This document shows, in pieces, positions 27,609 through 37,300 of a stretch of DNA of 64,000 nucleotides (its first letter is position 1; each line of letters starts with the position of its first letter). This DNA comes from Gaiellasilicea sp963789355. Its GTDB lineage: Bacteria; Actinomycetota; Thermoleophilia; Gaiellales; Gaiellaceae. The DNA lies in contig CAWBKK010000002.1 of assembly GCA_963789355.1 (NCBI GenBank), forward strand, positions 186,001 to 250,000, given 5' to 3'. Below the pieces are notes generated by a model. That model saw only the letters and a program-made list of their open reading frames with translations. It did no database searches and was not told the origin of the DNA. The position numbers and the translations under genes are program-made.

Positions 27609-27623
27609 GTTCCCGGCTGCTGC

Positions 27624-28514
27624 TCACGCGTTCGTCGTCGCCCGGCGCAGCTGCTCGTCGAGCGGCACGAGCGGGAGGCCGAAGGTGTCGACGGCGTCCG
27701 CGTTGGAGACGACGTTGTCGCCGGCCGCGAGCATCTTCAGCTGATCGCGCGTGACCGGCGGCTTCGGAAGCAGCTCGAGCATCGACGCCTGCAGCCGCAT
27801 CAGCCCGAACGGCAGGTGCATGCTCGGCCGCCGCGATCCCTGCGCCCGCTTCAGCTGCGACCAGAACTCGTTCCAGGTGACCACGTCCGGCCCGCCGAGC
27901 TCGAACGTCCGGTTGGCGGCGTCCGGCTGCTCGAGCGCGGCCGAGAAGTAGGCGGCCACGTCGTCGACCCAGATCGGCTGGATCTGCTGCGTGCCCGGCC
28001 CGACGATGGGCGTCACCGGAGCCAGCTTCGCGATCTTCTTGAACTGCCCGAGCGCACCGCCCTCGCGCCCGAAGACGAAGCTCGGCCGGAAGATCACGTG
28101 CTCGAGCCCGGACGCCTTCACGTCCTGCTCCATCTGCCACTTGGCGCCGTAGTAGGGGACGAGATCCTTCGTCTCCTCGCTCGTGCCGAGCGCCGACATC
28201 AGCACGAATCGCCGGACGCCGGCAGCGCGGGCGGCGTCGAGCAGATCGCGCGTTCCCTGCTCCATGATCGTGCGGAAGTCGTCGGGCTTGCCGGCCAGGA
28301 TCGCGACGAGATGGACGACGGCATCCTGGCCCTCGGCCGCGCGCCGCAGGCTGTCGGCGTCGGTCATCGAACCTTCGACTGCGTCCTGGCTCGGCAGTGC
28401 AGCACTGCTTCCGGCCGTGTGCTCGAGCACGCGAACCGTGTGGCCGTCGTCGACCAGCCTCCGGACGATGTGGGGCCCGACGAAGCCGGTGGCGCCGGTG
28501 ACGAGGATCCTCAC
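27624..28514 (-). CDS. NAD(P)-binding epimerase/NDUFA9-like SDR
   Basis: A 296-aa atypical SDR. N-terminal GATGFVGPHIVRRL binds the dinucleotide; YYGAKWQMEQDVKASGLEHVIFRPSFVFG gives the Tyr-x3-Lys pair and the conserved Arg-Pro. Like complex I NDUFA9-type proteins it may bind NADPH or quinone rather than a sugar. GTG start overlapping the dcd stop (GTGA). Confidence 0.85.
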   Translation of the reverse strand: MRILVTGATGFVGPHIVRRLVDDGHTVRVLEHTAGSSAALPSQDAVEGSMTDADSLRRAAEGQDAVVHLVAILAGKPDDFRTIMEQGTRDLLDAARAAGVRRFVLMSALGTSEETKDLVPYYGAKWQMEQDVKASGLEHVIFRPSFVFGREGGALGQFKKIAKLAPVTPIVGPGTQQIQPIWVDDVAAYFSAALEQPDAANRTFELGGPDVVTWNEFWSQLKRAQGSRRPSMHLPFGLMRLQASMLELLPKPPVTRDQLKMLAAGDNVVSNADAVDTFGLPLVPLDEQLRRATTNA

Positions 28515-29074
28515 GCGAAGTTCTTCCAGTAGCGGCTCGGCGTCGGCCCCTTCTGGCCCTGGTACTTGGAGCCCAGCCCGCCCGACCCGTAGGGCTTCTC
28601 GGCCGCCTCGGTCAGCTGCACGAACGAGATCTGGCCGATCTTCATCCCGTGGTAGATCGTGATCGGCAGGTTCGCCACGTTCGAGAGCTCGAGCGTGACG
28701 TGACCGTCCCAGCCCGGATCGATGAACCCGGCCGTGGAGTGGATCAGCAGCCCGAGCCGCCCGAGCGAGCTCTTCCCTTCCAGGCGCGCCACGAGGTCGT
28801 CGGGAAGCCGGACGCGCTCGAGCGTGGAGCCGAGGACGAACTCACCCGGGTGGAGGATGAACGGCGTCTCGTCGTCGATCTCGACCAGCTCGGTCAGCTC
28901 CTCCTGCTCCTGCTTGACGTCGATGTAGGGGTAGCGGGAGTTGCGGAAAACGCGGAAATAGCGGTCGACGCGCACGTCCAGGCTCGACGGCTGCATCAGC
29001 GACTCGTCGTACGGCTCAACCTCGATCCGCCCCTCGTCGAGCTGGCGCCTGATCGTCACATCCGAAAGGACCAC
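28511..29074 (-). CDS. dcd: dCTP deaminase (likely bifunctional dCTP deaminase/dUTPase)
   Basis: A 187-aa trimeric nucleotide enzyme feeding dUMP to thymidylate synthesis. Motifs include QPSSLDVRVD, LHPGEFVLGST, LEGKSSLGRLGL, HSTAGFIDPGW and GSKYQGQKGPTPSR. The C-terminal pattern and length match the mycobacterial enzyme, known to deaminate and hydrolyse in one step. GTG start; TAGAAT (minus strand, 29081-29086) ends 6 nt upstream: leaderless. Confidence 0.95.
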   Translation of the reverse strand: MVLSDVTIRRQLDEGRIEVEPYDESLMQPSSLDVRVDRYFRVFRNSRYPYIDVKQEQEELTELVEIDDETPFILHPGEFVLGSTLERVRLPDDLVARLEGKSSLGRLGLLIHSTAGFIDPGWDGHVTLELSNVANLPITIYHGMKIGQISFVQLTEAAEKPYGSGGLGSKYQGQKGPTPSRYWKNFA

Positions 29075-29094
29075 CCGTCGATTCTACGGTTCCG

Positions 29095-29123
29095 TTGCAA
29101 AAACCAGGTTTTCCACATACTGT
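29095..29123 (+). promoter_or_regulatory. promoter of the DUF4015-like gene
   Basis: TTGCAA (29095-29100), 17 bp, TACTGT (29118-29123). The predicted start site falls a few nt before the GTG at 29133, so the mRNA would be nearly leaderless. Confidence 0.6.
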
Positions 29124-29132
29124 TCCCGCCCC

Positions 29133-30338
29133 GTGTCGATGCTGTTCGAGCAGATGGAGCCGAACGAGCGCTTCCGCGCGAGGCGTGAGGACGCGCGCCG
29201 TCGACGCAGGCGTCGCCGCGCCGTCGCGTTCGGAGTCCTGCTCGGCGTCACGGCGAGCGCGACGCTGGGCGCGCGCTTCGTCATCGACGACGAGCACCGC
29301 TCGACCGCTCCCGCGAAGAAGACACCGGCCGCCGCGAAGCCGGCGGCCAAGCCCGTCCTCGTCAAGCAGCCGCGCGCGCTTCCGGAGGAAGTGCGCGGAA
29401 TCCACGTGACGATGGCGCTCGCCTCGCTCGACGGGAAGCTCGCGGAGTACCTGAAGCTCGCCGACGAGGGCATGAACACGATCCAGCTCGACGTCAAGGA
29501 CGAGAACGGCGAGATCGGCTTCATCCCCTCAGCCGTGCCGCTTGCGACCGCGGTCGGAGCCGCGCGCCCGTACTACCGTCCGCGCGAGGCCGCGAGGCTG
29601 ATCCACCGCAAGGGCATCTACCTGATCGGCCGCGTCGTCACGTTCGAGGATCCGCGGCTCTCGGAGGGCAAGCCCGAGTTCGCGATCAAGAACCCGGACG
29701 GCTCCGTCTGGCGCAATCACGCCGGCCTCGGCTGGACGAACCCCTACGACAAGCGGGTCTGGGACTACAACGTCTCGATCGCCGAGGTCGCCGCCCGCGC
29801 CGGCTTCGACGAGATCCAGTTCGACTATGTGCGCTTCCCGAGCGACGGCGACGTCGACTCGATCGTCTACCCGCGGAAGACGACGACCCCGCCAGGCTGG
29901 GTGATCGCCGAGTTCGTCCACTACGCGACCAAGCGCCTGAAGCCGCTCGGCGTCCGCGTCTCCGCCGACGTCTTCGGCCTCGCCGCCACCCGCGACCTCG
30001 GGATCGGGCAGGTTCCACGTCGGCTCTCGAAGTATCTGGACGCGATCTATCCAATGGTCTATCCGTCCCACTACGGCTCGGGCGAGTACGGGCTCGAGGA
30101 TCCGAACGCGTCACCGGGCGCCACCGTCGAGTGGTCCCTCGCCGACTTCCGGCGCGAGCTGAAGCAGGGCAAGGCGGAGCTGATCCCGTGGCTGCAGGAC
30201 TTCTCCTACGGCCGCACCTACCGGCTGGCGGACGTGAGGGCGCAGATCGAGGCGGCGCGGCTGATGGGCGCGCGCGGCTATCTGCTCTGGAACCCGCTCG
30301 GGATCTACACCCCTGGCACGTTGGCGCCCGCCTCGTAA
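29133..30338 (+). CDS. putative glycoside hydrolase (DUF4015-type TIM barrel)
   Basis: A 401-aa exported or membrane-tethered protein: Arg-rich cytoplasmic start, membrane helix at about 31-48, Ala/Lys/Pro linker, then a TIM barrel. Barrel marks include GIHVT, MNTIQLDVKDENGEIGF, GFDEIQFDYVRFPSDG with candidate catalytic acids, and DAIYPMVYPSHY. Related proteins are predicted to act on polysaccharides such as spore or cell-wall glycans. GTG start; an ATG two codons later is also possible. Confidence 0.85.
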   Translation: MSMLFEQMEPNERFRARREDARRRRRRRRAVAFGVLLGVTASATLGARFVIDDEHRSTAPAKKTPAAAKPAAKPVLVKQPRALPEEVRGIHVTMALASLDGKLAEYLKLADEGMNTIQLDVKDENGEIGFIPSAVPLATAVGAARPYYRPREAARLIHRKGIYLIGRVVTFEDPRLSEGKPEFAIKNPDGSVWRNHAGLGWTNPYDKRVWDYNVSIAEVAARAGFDEIQFDYVRFPSDGDVDSIVYPRKTTTPPGWVIAEFVHYATKRLKPLGVRVSADVFGLAATRDLGIGQVPRRLSKYLDAIYPMVYPSHYGSGEYGLEDPNASPGATVEWSLADFRRELKQGKAELIPWLQDFSYGRTYRLADVRAQIEAARLMGARGYLLWNPLGIYTPGTLAPAS

Positions 30339-30358
30339 CAAGCGTTACACTCGGCGAG

Positions 30359-30790
30359 ATGGCGATCGGCGACGTGATGAGGACTCGTGTCGTGACCGTC
30401 GAGCCAGCGGACTCCGCGCGCCTGGCGGTGCTGCGGATGCTCGAGGAAAGCGTCGGCTCGGTCGCCGTCTGCGAGGGGGGCAAACTCGTCGGCATTTTTA
30501 CGGAGCGGGACGTGTTGGCGCTGGCGGGCGAGGGCACCGATCTCGACGCCGTCAGGGTCGGGGACGTGATGACGCGCGATCCGGTCACGGTCGATGCGGG
30601 CGTCCAGATTTTCGACGCCGCCCGCCTGATGGGCGAGCAGAGAATCCGTCACCTGCCGGTCGTCGAGGGCGAGCACCTGCTCGGAATGGTCGGGATCCGC
30701 GACGTCCTCGGCAGCCTGGTCGAGCGGGCCTGGCAGACTCACGACTCGGCCGCGCACGACACGGCGCGCTCGCTCTTCCGGCGCGACTGA
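30359..30790 (+). CDS. tandem CBS-domain protein
   Basis: A 143-aa protein made of one CBS pair (IGDVMRTRVVTVEP and VGDVMTRDPVTVDA), a module that senses adenine nucleotides or SAM. Typical two-repeat positions GIFTERDVL and GMVGIRDVL are intact. No catalytic domain, so it probably regulates another protein. TACACT (30346-30351) ends 7 nt before the ATG. Confidence 0.9.
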   Translation: MAIGDVMRTRVVTVEPADSARLAVLRMLEESVGSVAVCEGGKLVGIFTERDVLALAGEGTDLDAVRVGDVMTRDPVTVDAGVQIFDAARLMGEQRIRHLPVVEGEHLLGMVGIRDVLGSLVERAWQTHDSAAHDTARSLFRRD

Positions 30791-30837
30791 CCTTCCGCAC
30801 AGATCGGTGTCCGCAATGGCGGATCCCGATCGTGCCA

Positions 30838-30852
30838 GACCCCTAAAGGGTC
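30838..30852. terminator. short hairpin between convergent genes
   Basis: GACCC-CTAAA-GGGTC. With a second small hairpin TCCGC-AATG-GCGGA at 30810-30823 it fills the gap between the CBS gene and pdxH. Neither has a strong T-run. Confidence 0.4.
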
Positions 30853-30862
30853 GCTTCGCTCC

Positions 30863-31450
30863 CTAGGGCGCCAAACGGACTCTCGACCAGCCCGTCGCGT
30901 CGCGGACGTAGCGGATGCGGTCGTGGAGGCGGTCGTCGCCGTGCTCCCAGAACTCGTACGCGTCCGCGACGACCCGGAACCCGCCCCAGTGGGGCGGTAG
31001 CGGCACCTTCTCGCCCCACTGTTCCTCCGCGTCCGCGTAGAGACGCTCCAGCGCGGCGCGGTCGGCGAGCGGCCTGCTCTGCGGCGATGCCCAGGCTGCG
31101 AGCCGGCTCCGGAGCGGGCGGGCGCGGAAGTACGTCTCCGACTCCTCCGCCGTCATCGGCTCGACGCTGCCCTCGATGCGCACCTGCCGGCCGGGCGGCT
31201 GCCAGTGGAAGAGGAGCGCGGCGCGTGGGTTTGCCGCCAGCTCGCCGCCCTTCCGGCTCTCGAGGTTGGTGAAGAAGCCGAAGCCGCGCTCGTCCGCGCC
31301 CTTCAGCAGCACCATCCGCACGGATGGCCGTCCCTCGGGCGTCGCGGTGGCGAGCGCCATCGCCTCCGGCACCTCGACGCCGGTGTCGCCGGCCGCCGCG
31401 AACCAGCGCTCGAACTGGCGCAGCGGGTCGGGGTCGAGGTCGTCGTCCAT
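30863..31450 (-). CDS. pdxH: pyridoxamine/pyridoxine 5'-phosphate oxidase
   Basis: A 195-aa FMN enzyme making pyridoxal phosphate. Family blocks: LRQFERWFAAA, SVRMVLLKGADERGFGFFTN, LLFHWQPPGRQVRIEG, ASPQSRPLADR and the C-terminal WSRVRLAP. TACTCT (minus strand, 31458-31463) ends 7 nt before the ATG. It is divergent from gabT, a PLP enzyme, so cofactor and user are adjacent. Confidence 0.95.
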   Translation of the reverse strand: MDDDLDPDPLRQFERWFAAAGDTGVEVPEAMALATATPEGRPSVRMVLLKGADERGFGFFTNLESRKGGELAANPRAALLFHWQPPGRQVRIEGSVEPMTAEESETYFRARPLRSRLAAWASPQSRPLADRAALERLYADAEEQWGEKVPLPPHWGGFRVVADAYEFWEHGDDRLHDRIRYVRDATGWSRVRLAP

Positions 31451-31491
31451 GGCACCGAGAGTATTCGCGGCTGAGATACCCTGCTCCACCG

Positions 31492-32814
31492 ATGGCCACG
31501 ACGAAGACGATCGAGATCCGAACCGCCATTCCCGGCCCCCGCTCGCAGGCGATCCTCGAGCGGAAGCAGCGCGTGATCGCAAATGCCAAGTCGATCGTCC
31601 TCCCGATCGTCGCGCACGAGGGTCGCGGCGCCACGCTCACCGATGTCGACGGCAACACCTTCATCGACTTCACCGGCGGCGTCGGCTGCCTGAACACGGG
31701 TCACGCCCATCCGCGCGTCGTCGAGGCTGCGACCGAGCAGCTCGGGCGCTTCGCCCACACCGACTTCACGGTCGTCCCGTACGAGCCCTATGTCGAGCTG
31801 GCAGAGCGGTTGCTCGAGCGGGCGCCGTTCAGCGGCCCCGCGAAGGCCGTGTTCTTCAACGCCGGCACGGAGGCGGTCGAGAACGCGGTCAAGTTCGCGC
31901 GCCTCTACACCAAGCGACCCGCCGTGATCGCCTTCGAGGGCGCGTTCCACGGGCGGACGCTGCTCTCGATGACGCTGACCTCGCGCCCCCATCCGTACAA
32001 GGTCGGGATGGGCCCGCTCGCGCCGGAGGTCTACCGGGCGCCGTTCCCGTCCGACTATCGCGGCCCCGACACCGAGACGGCGCTCGCCGAGTTGCGGCAG
32101 CTGTTCGTGACCCAGGTCGCGGCCGAGCAGGTCGCGGCGATCATCGTCGAGCCCGTCCAGGGCGAGGGGGGCTTCCTGCCCGCCCCGAAGGCGTTCCTGG
32201 AAGGCGTGCGGGCGATCTGCGACGAGCACGGGATCTGCCTGATCGCCGACGAGGTGCAGACGGGTTTCGCCCGCACCGGCAAGCTCTTCGCGATCGAGCA
32301 CTCCGGCGTCGAGCCCGACCTGATCACGCTCGCGAAGTCGATCGCCGCCGGGCTGCCGCTCTCGGGCGTGCTCGGGAAGGCCGAGATCCTCGACGCGGCG
32401 CACGACGGCGCCATTGGCGGCACCTACGTCGGCAACCCTGTCGCCCAGGCCGCCGCGATCGCGGTTCTCGACGTGATCGAGGAGGAGAACCTGATCGAGC
32501 GCGCGGTCCAGATCGGGGAGACGATGCGGGCGCGGATGCTGGCGTGGCAGGAGCGCTTCGCCGCGATCGGCGAGGTCCGCGGCCTCGGCGCCATGCTCGC
32601 GATCGAGCTCGTCGAGGATCGGGCGACGAAGCAGCCGGCGCCGAAGCTCGCGCAGGCCGTGATCGACGCGGCGATGCAGCGTGGTCTGCTCCTGCTGAAG
32701 GCCGGCGTGTACGGGAACGCGATCCGCGTGCTCTGCCCGCTGGTGCTCACGGACGCCGAGCTCGACGAGGCGCTGGGTGTCTGGGAGGACGCCCTCGCGC
32801 TTACGCTCGGCTAG
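31492..32814 (+). CDS. gabT: 4-aminobutyrate aminotransferase
   Basis: A 440-aa class III aminotransferase. PLP Lys in LITLAKSIAAGLPLSG, Asp in LIADEVQTGFARTGK, and FNAGTEAVENAVKFAR and EPVQGEGGF blocks as in GabT/PuuE. Converts GABA to succinate semialdehyde; an ornithine or beta-alanine preference cannot be excluded. TACCCT (31477-31482) lies 9 nt before the ATG. A kinase gene follows after 3 bp. Confidence 0.9.
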   Translation: MATTKTIEIRTAIPGPRSQAILERKQRVIANAKSIVLPIVAHEGRGATLTDVDGNTFIDFTGGVGCLNTGHAHPRVVEAATEQLGRFAHTDFTVVPYEPYVELAERLLERAPFSGPAKAVFFNAGTEAVENAVKFARLYTKRPAVIAFEGAFHGRTLLSMTLTSRPHPYKVGMGPLAPEVYRAPFPSDYRGPDTETALAELRQLFVTQVAAEQVAAIIVEPVQGEGGFLPAPKAFLEGVRAICDEHGICLIADEVQTGFARTGKLFAIEHSGVEPDLITLAKSIAAGLPLSGVLGKAEILDAAHDGAIGGTYVGNPVAQAAAIAVLDVIEEENLIERAVQIGETMRARMLAWQERFAAIGEVRGLGAMLAIELVEDRATKQPAPKLAQAVIDAAMQRGLLLLKAGVYGNAIRVLCPLVLTDAELDEALGVWEDALALTLG

Positions 32815-32817
32815 GCC

Positions 32818-34263
32818 GTGACGCCTCAACTCATCGCGGCTCGCTACGAGCTGAAGCACGTCGTCGGCACCGGCGGCATGTCGACCGTCCACTGCGCGTT
32901 CGACACCCTGCTCGAGCGGAACGTGGCGCTGAAGATCCTCCACGACCACTACAGCGAGGACGAGGAGTACGTCGAGCGCTTCCGGCGCGAGGCGCGCGCG
33001 GTCGCGCAGCTCTCGCACCCGAACATCGTCACCGTGATCGACCGCGGCGAGGAGGACGGAAAGCAGTTCATCGTCTTCGAGCTGGTGGAGGGCGACAACC
33101 TGAAGGAGCTCGTCGAGCGCGGCGGGCCGCTGCCCGTCCGCCGTGTGCTCGAGCTCGGACTCGAGATCGGTCGCGCGCTCGCGTTCGCGCACGCGCAGGG
33201 ACTCGTCCACCGCGACGTCAAGCCGCAGAACGTCCTCCTGAACGCCGACGGGCTCGCCAAGGTGACCGACTTCGGGATCGTCCGTTCGCTCGATGCCGTC
33301 GGGCAGACAGAGACCGGCACGGTGCTCGGCACGAGCCACTACATCGCGCCGGAGCAGGCTCGCGGCGAGCTGGTGGACGCGCAAACGGACGTCTACTCCT
33401 TCGGCGTCGTCCTGTACGAGTTGCTCGCCGGCGAGGTGCCCTACGCGGGCGACAACTTCCTCTCGGTCGCGATGAAGCACGTCAATGACCCCGTGCCGAG
33501 CGTGCTCGACTCGCGCCCCGACACGCCGCTTCGCCTCGCCTCGCTGATCGAGCGCTCGCTGGCGAAGCTGCCCGAGGACCGGCCCGCGTCGATGGACGAG
33601 GTGGTCGGCGAGCTGGAGGCCGTGTCCGCCGAGCTGGAGGCGAAGGAGGGCGGCGAGGGGACGATGATCATGCGCAAGCCTGCCGCCGCTCCGGCCCGGC
33701 CGCCGCGGCAGAAACAGAAGCGGCAGAAGCCCCAGCGCGATCCTCGAGCGCGCCGGGTTCCCGTCTGGCCGCTCCTCCTCGCCGGGGTGCTGCTCGCGGC
33801 CGTGGTTGGGGGGATCCTGCTGACTCGCGACGGCGACGGGAGCACGGCGGATGCCAGCTCGTCAGACCCGGTGAAGGTGACCGGCGTGGGCGCCTACGAC
33901 CCAGATGGAGGCGACGGCGAGCACGACGACGAGGCGGGGCTCGCCACGGACGGCGACCCGGCGACGTTCTGGCGGACATCGAGGTACCGCTCGCAGCTGA
34001 GCGCATTCAAGTCGGGCGTCGGGGTCGTGATCGAGGCCGAAGGAACCCCGAAGCGCTTCGTCGTCACGACCGACACCCCCGGCTTCACGGCCGAGATTCA
34101 GGCCGGAAGCTCACCGGAAGGGCCGTTCGAGACGGTGTCGGAGAGCAAGCTCGCCGGCTCGAGCACGACGTGGGATCTCCGCCAAGCCGACGCGCGCTAC
34201 TTCGTCGTCTGGATCACGGAGCTGATCGGCAGCGCCCACGTCAACGAGGTGAAAGCAAGCTAG
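32818..34263 (+). CDS. Ser/Thr kinase with external discoidin-like domain
   Basis: A 481-aa Hanks-type kinase: glycine loop GTGGMST, Lys39, HRDVKPQN at 131-138, DFG at 151-153, APE. A basic linker leads to a membrane helix at about 315-336, then an external beta-rich domain (352-481) starting with YDPDGGDGEHDDEAGLATDGDPATFWRT, typical of discoidin/F5-8C carbohydrate-binding domains. It replaces the PASTA sensor of PknB, suggesting another ligand. Translationally linked to gabT (GTG 3 bp after its stop). Confidence 0.88.
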   Translation: MTPQLIAARYELKHVVGTGGMSTVHCAFDTLLERNVALKILHDHYSEDEEYVERFRREARAVAQLSHPNIVTVIDRGEEDGKQFIVFELVEGDNLKELVERGGPLPVRRVLELGLEIGRALAFAHAQGLVHRDVKPQNVLLNADGLAKVTDFGIVRSLDAVGQTETGTVLGTSHYIAPEQARGELVDAQTDVYSFGVVLYELLAGEVPYAGDNFLSVAMKHVNDPVPSVLDSRPDTPLRLASLIERSLAKLPEDRPASMDEVVGELEAVSAELEAKEGGEGTMIMRKPAAAPARPPRQKQKRQKPQRDPRARRVPVWPLLLAGVLLAAVVGGILLTRDGDGSTADASSSDPVKVTGVGAYDPDGGDGEHDDEAGLATDGDPATFWRTSRYRSQLSAFKSGVGVVIEAEGTPKRFVVTTDTPGFTAEIQAGSSPEGPFETVSESKLAGSSTTWDLRQADARYFVVWITELIGSAHVNEVKAS

Positions 34264-34313
34264 AGGCGAGACCGGCGAAACCGCCGAGCCCTCCACCGCG
34301 TCACAATGAGCGC

Positions 34314-37300
34314 GTGGAGGCCGCCGAGCGCAAGCTGGCCACCGTCCTCTTCGCCGACCTCGTCGGCTCGACGGCGCTCGGCGAGCAGCAGGACCCGGAG
34401 CGGACGCGAGCCCAGCTCGAGCGGTTCTACGATGCGATGGCGGACGAGATCGGCCGCGCGGGCGGGACGGTCGAGAAGTTCGCGGGCGACGCGGTCATGG
34501 CCGTCTTCGGCGTCCCGGAGGCGCATGAGGACCACGCCGAGCGGGCGTTGCACGCGGCGCTCGCGATGCAACGCCGGCTCGAATCGCTCGTCGACGGCGC
34601 GCTCGAGCTGCGGATCGGCGTGGACACGGGCGAGGTGGTCTCCGGCCGCGCCCGCGAGGGCAGCTCCTTCGTTACGGGCGACGCGGTCAACGTCGCCGCG
34701 CGCCTCGAGCAGTCGGCCGCGCCGGGCGCGATCGTCGTCGGCGCCCGCACGGCCGAGCTCGTGCGCGGCGCGTTCGAGCTCGGCTCTGCCTTCGAAGTCG
34801 CCGCGAAGGGCAAGGCCGAGCCGGTGGTCGCGTACAAGCTGGTGCGAGCGCTGACGCTGATGCGGCCGCGCGGCCTCCGCGGCGGTGCGCGCTCGTTCGT
34901 CGGCCGCGACACCGAGCTGGCGCTGCTGCAGGCGATCTACGGGCACACCGTCGAGCAGCGCGAGCCGCATGTGGTCACGCTGATGGGCGATGCGGGCGTC
35001 GGGAAGACGACGCTCGTGCGCGAGCTCTGGCAGTGGCTCGCCGCACAGGCGCCGCAGCCGCTGCAGCGCACAGGCCGCTGCCTCGCCTACGGCCACGTCA
35101 CCTACTGGGCGCTCGGAGAGATCCTCCGCGAGCACCTCGGCATCCTCGAGAACGAGGAGCAGGCGGCGGTGCGAAGACGCCTCGGCGAGCGGTCGATCCT
35201 CGGGCTCGCCCTGGGTCTCGACGTCGCCGGCGACGCCCACCCGCTTGCCGTTCGCGAGCTCTTTCAGGAGTCGTGGGTGGGGCTCCTGAGCGAGCTGACC
35301 GCGGAGGCGCCGACCGTCGTCCTCGTCGAAGACCTGCACTGGGCCGAGGATCCCCTCCTCGACCTGCTCGAGCGGATCGCTCGAGACGTGCGCGGGCCGC
35401 TGCTCGTGATCGGCACGGCGCGTCCGGAGCTGCTCGACCGCCGGCCAGCGTGGGGCGGCGGCCGCAGGAACGCCTCGCTCGTGTGGCTCGACGGGCTCTC
35501 GCGGGTCGAGTCGGCGGCGATGCTCGACGAGCTCGTCCCCGGCGAGCTCTCCGTCGAGACTCGCCACGCGCTCGTCGAGCGGGCGGAGGGAAACCCGTTC
35601 TTCCTCGAGGAGCTCCTCACCGCCTTCCTCGAAACGGGAACGGTGGTCGAGGATCTGCCGGACTCCGTCCAGGCGATCCTCTCCGCACGCGTAGACCGGC
35701 TCGCGAGCGGCGACAAGGCGGCGCTGCAGGCGGCTTCCGTGATCGGCAGGATCTTCTGGAGCGGCCCGACGCTGGAACTCGTCGGCGGCGAGCCGGTCAA
35801 CTGGGCCGCCCTGGAAGACCGGGACTTCATCCGCCGTCGGCCCGGATCGTCGCTCGGCCGCGAAACGGAGTACGCGTTCAAGCACGCCCTCACGCGCGAG
35901 GTCGTCTACGGCAGCGTCCCGAAGGCGCGCCGCGCGAGGCTCCATGCCGCCTTCGCGGCCTGGCTCGAGCGCATGGGTGGCGGGCGCGACGAGGATGCAG
36001 CACTGCTCGCGCATCACTTCGCCCAGGCCGCGGGGCCAGACGACGCCGACCTCGCTTGGGCAAATGCTCCGGACGAGCTCGACCGGCTGCGCATGCGGGC
36101 GGTTCGCTGGCTTCGCCGTGCCGCCGAGCTGGCGATCAGGCGCTACGACCTCGACGAGGGCATGGCGGATCTCCAGCGTGCACTCGAGCTCTGCGAGCCC
36201 CACGAGCGCTCGAAGCTTTGGCGCGAGATCGGCCGCGCAAGCGCGCTCAAGTTCGACGGCGAGCGCTTCTGGGAGGCGATGAAGCGCGCCCTCAAGCTGA
36301 CCGACGACGCCCAGGAGCAGGCGGACATGCTTGGCGACCTGGCCTTCCAGACCGCGATCCGCTCGGGCATGTGGACGCGCCGCCCCGACCACGACGAGGT
36401 CGAGAGCTGGATCCAGCGGGCGCTCGAGCTCGCCGAGCCGGAGAGCGCTGCACGCGCACGGGCGCTGATCGCACGCGCCTACTGGAATCCATCAGAGGAG
36501 CGCGCAGCGGCACACGAAGGGAGTGCGCTCGCCGAGCAGTCGGGTGACCTCGTGTTGCGCTCGTACGCCTGGGGCGCGCGTGCGTCGGCGGCGTTCGCGG
36601 AGCGCGAGTACGAGGAGTCGCTCGACTGGGCGCAGCGGCGGGTCGGCCTGCTTCCCGAGATCGCCGATCCCGACCATCACACCGAGATCTACGAGGAGCT
36701 GATCCCGCCGTGCGCGCTGATGGGCCGCTTCCAGAAGGCGCTGCGGCTCGTGGAGGCGCACGAGGAGCTGTCGCGGCGGTTGACCCCGCACCACCGGATC
36801 CACTCGATCGCCATGGAACTTGAGGTCAAGGAGCTCATGGGCGAGTGGTCGTCGATCCGGGAGCGCGGGGCGTTCGTCGAGCGCCGGGTCACGGAGAACC
36901 TCGGCACCCCGTGTATCCGGAACGCGCGCTCGCTGCTCGTCGAGGCGGTCGCTCACGCCTACGGCGGCGAGCGGGACGCAGCGCGGCAGCTCGAAGAGCG
37001 CGCGCTGGAGATCGCCTTCGAGGGCTTCGGCTTCCGGCTCTTCGGCCCCCGCGCCCGGCTGGCGCTGCTCCGCGACGAGCTCGACGTCGTCGAGGAGATG
37101 CTCGACGAGGACATTTTCCGCCGCGGCCACGACTGGATGGTGACCTCGGCGATGATCACTACCCGGCTCGATGGCCTCCTCGCGCTCGGCCGGCTCGAGG
37201 AGGCCGAGCGCGAGGCCACACCACTTGCGACCGCCCACTCCGTTCTACGGCCCTTCGGGCTGCGTGCGCTCGGCGTGGCACGGCAGGAGGAGACGCTCCT

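Noticed and set aside
27373..27610. Identification as tmRNA, SRP RNA, 6S RNA, RNase P RNA or a known riboswitch
   Set aside because: Checked from memory for hallmark sequences (tmRNA CCA end, SRP GGAA loop region, RNase P core, TPP and cobalamin boxes); none fit.
28394..28408. Palindrome GCAGTGC-A-GCACTGC inside the epimerase gene as a fourth in-frame insert
   Set aside because: Shares the 7-1-7 shape but not the CTTTGTGT/ACACTTT flanks or the ESVxxTQ reading; such a palindrome is expected a few times by chance in 64 kb.
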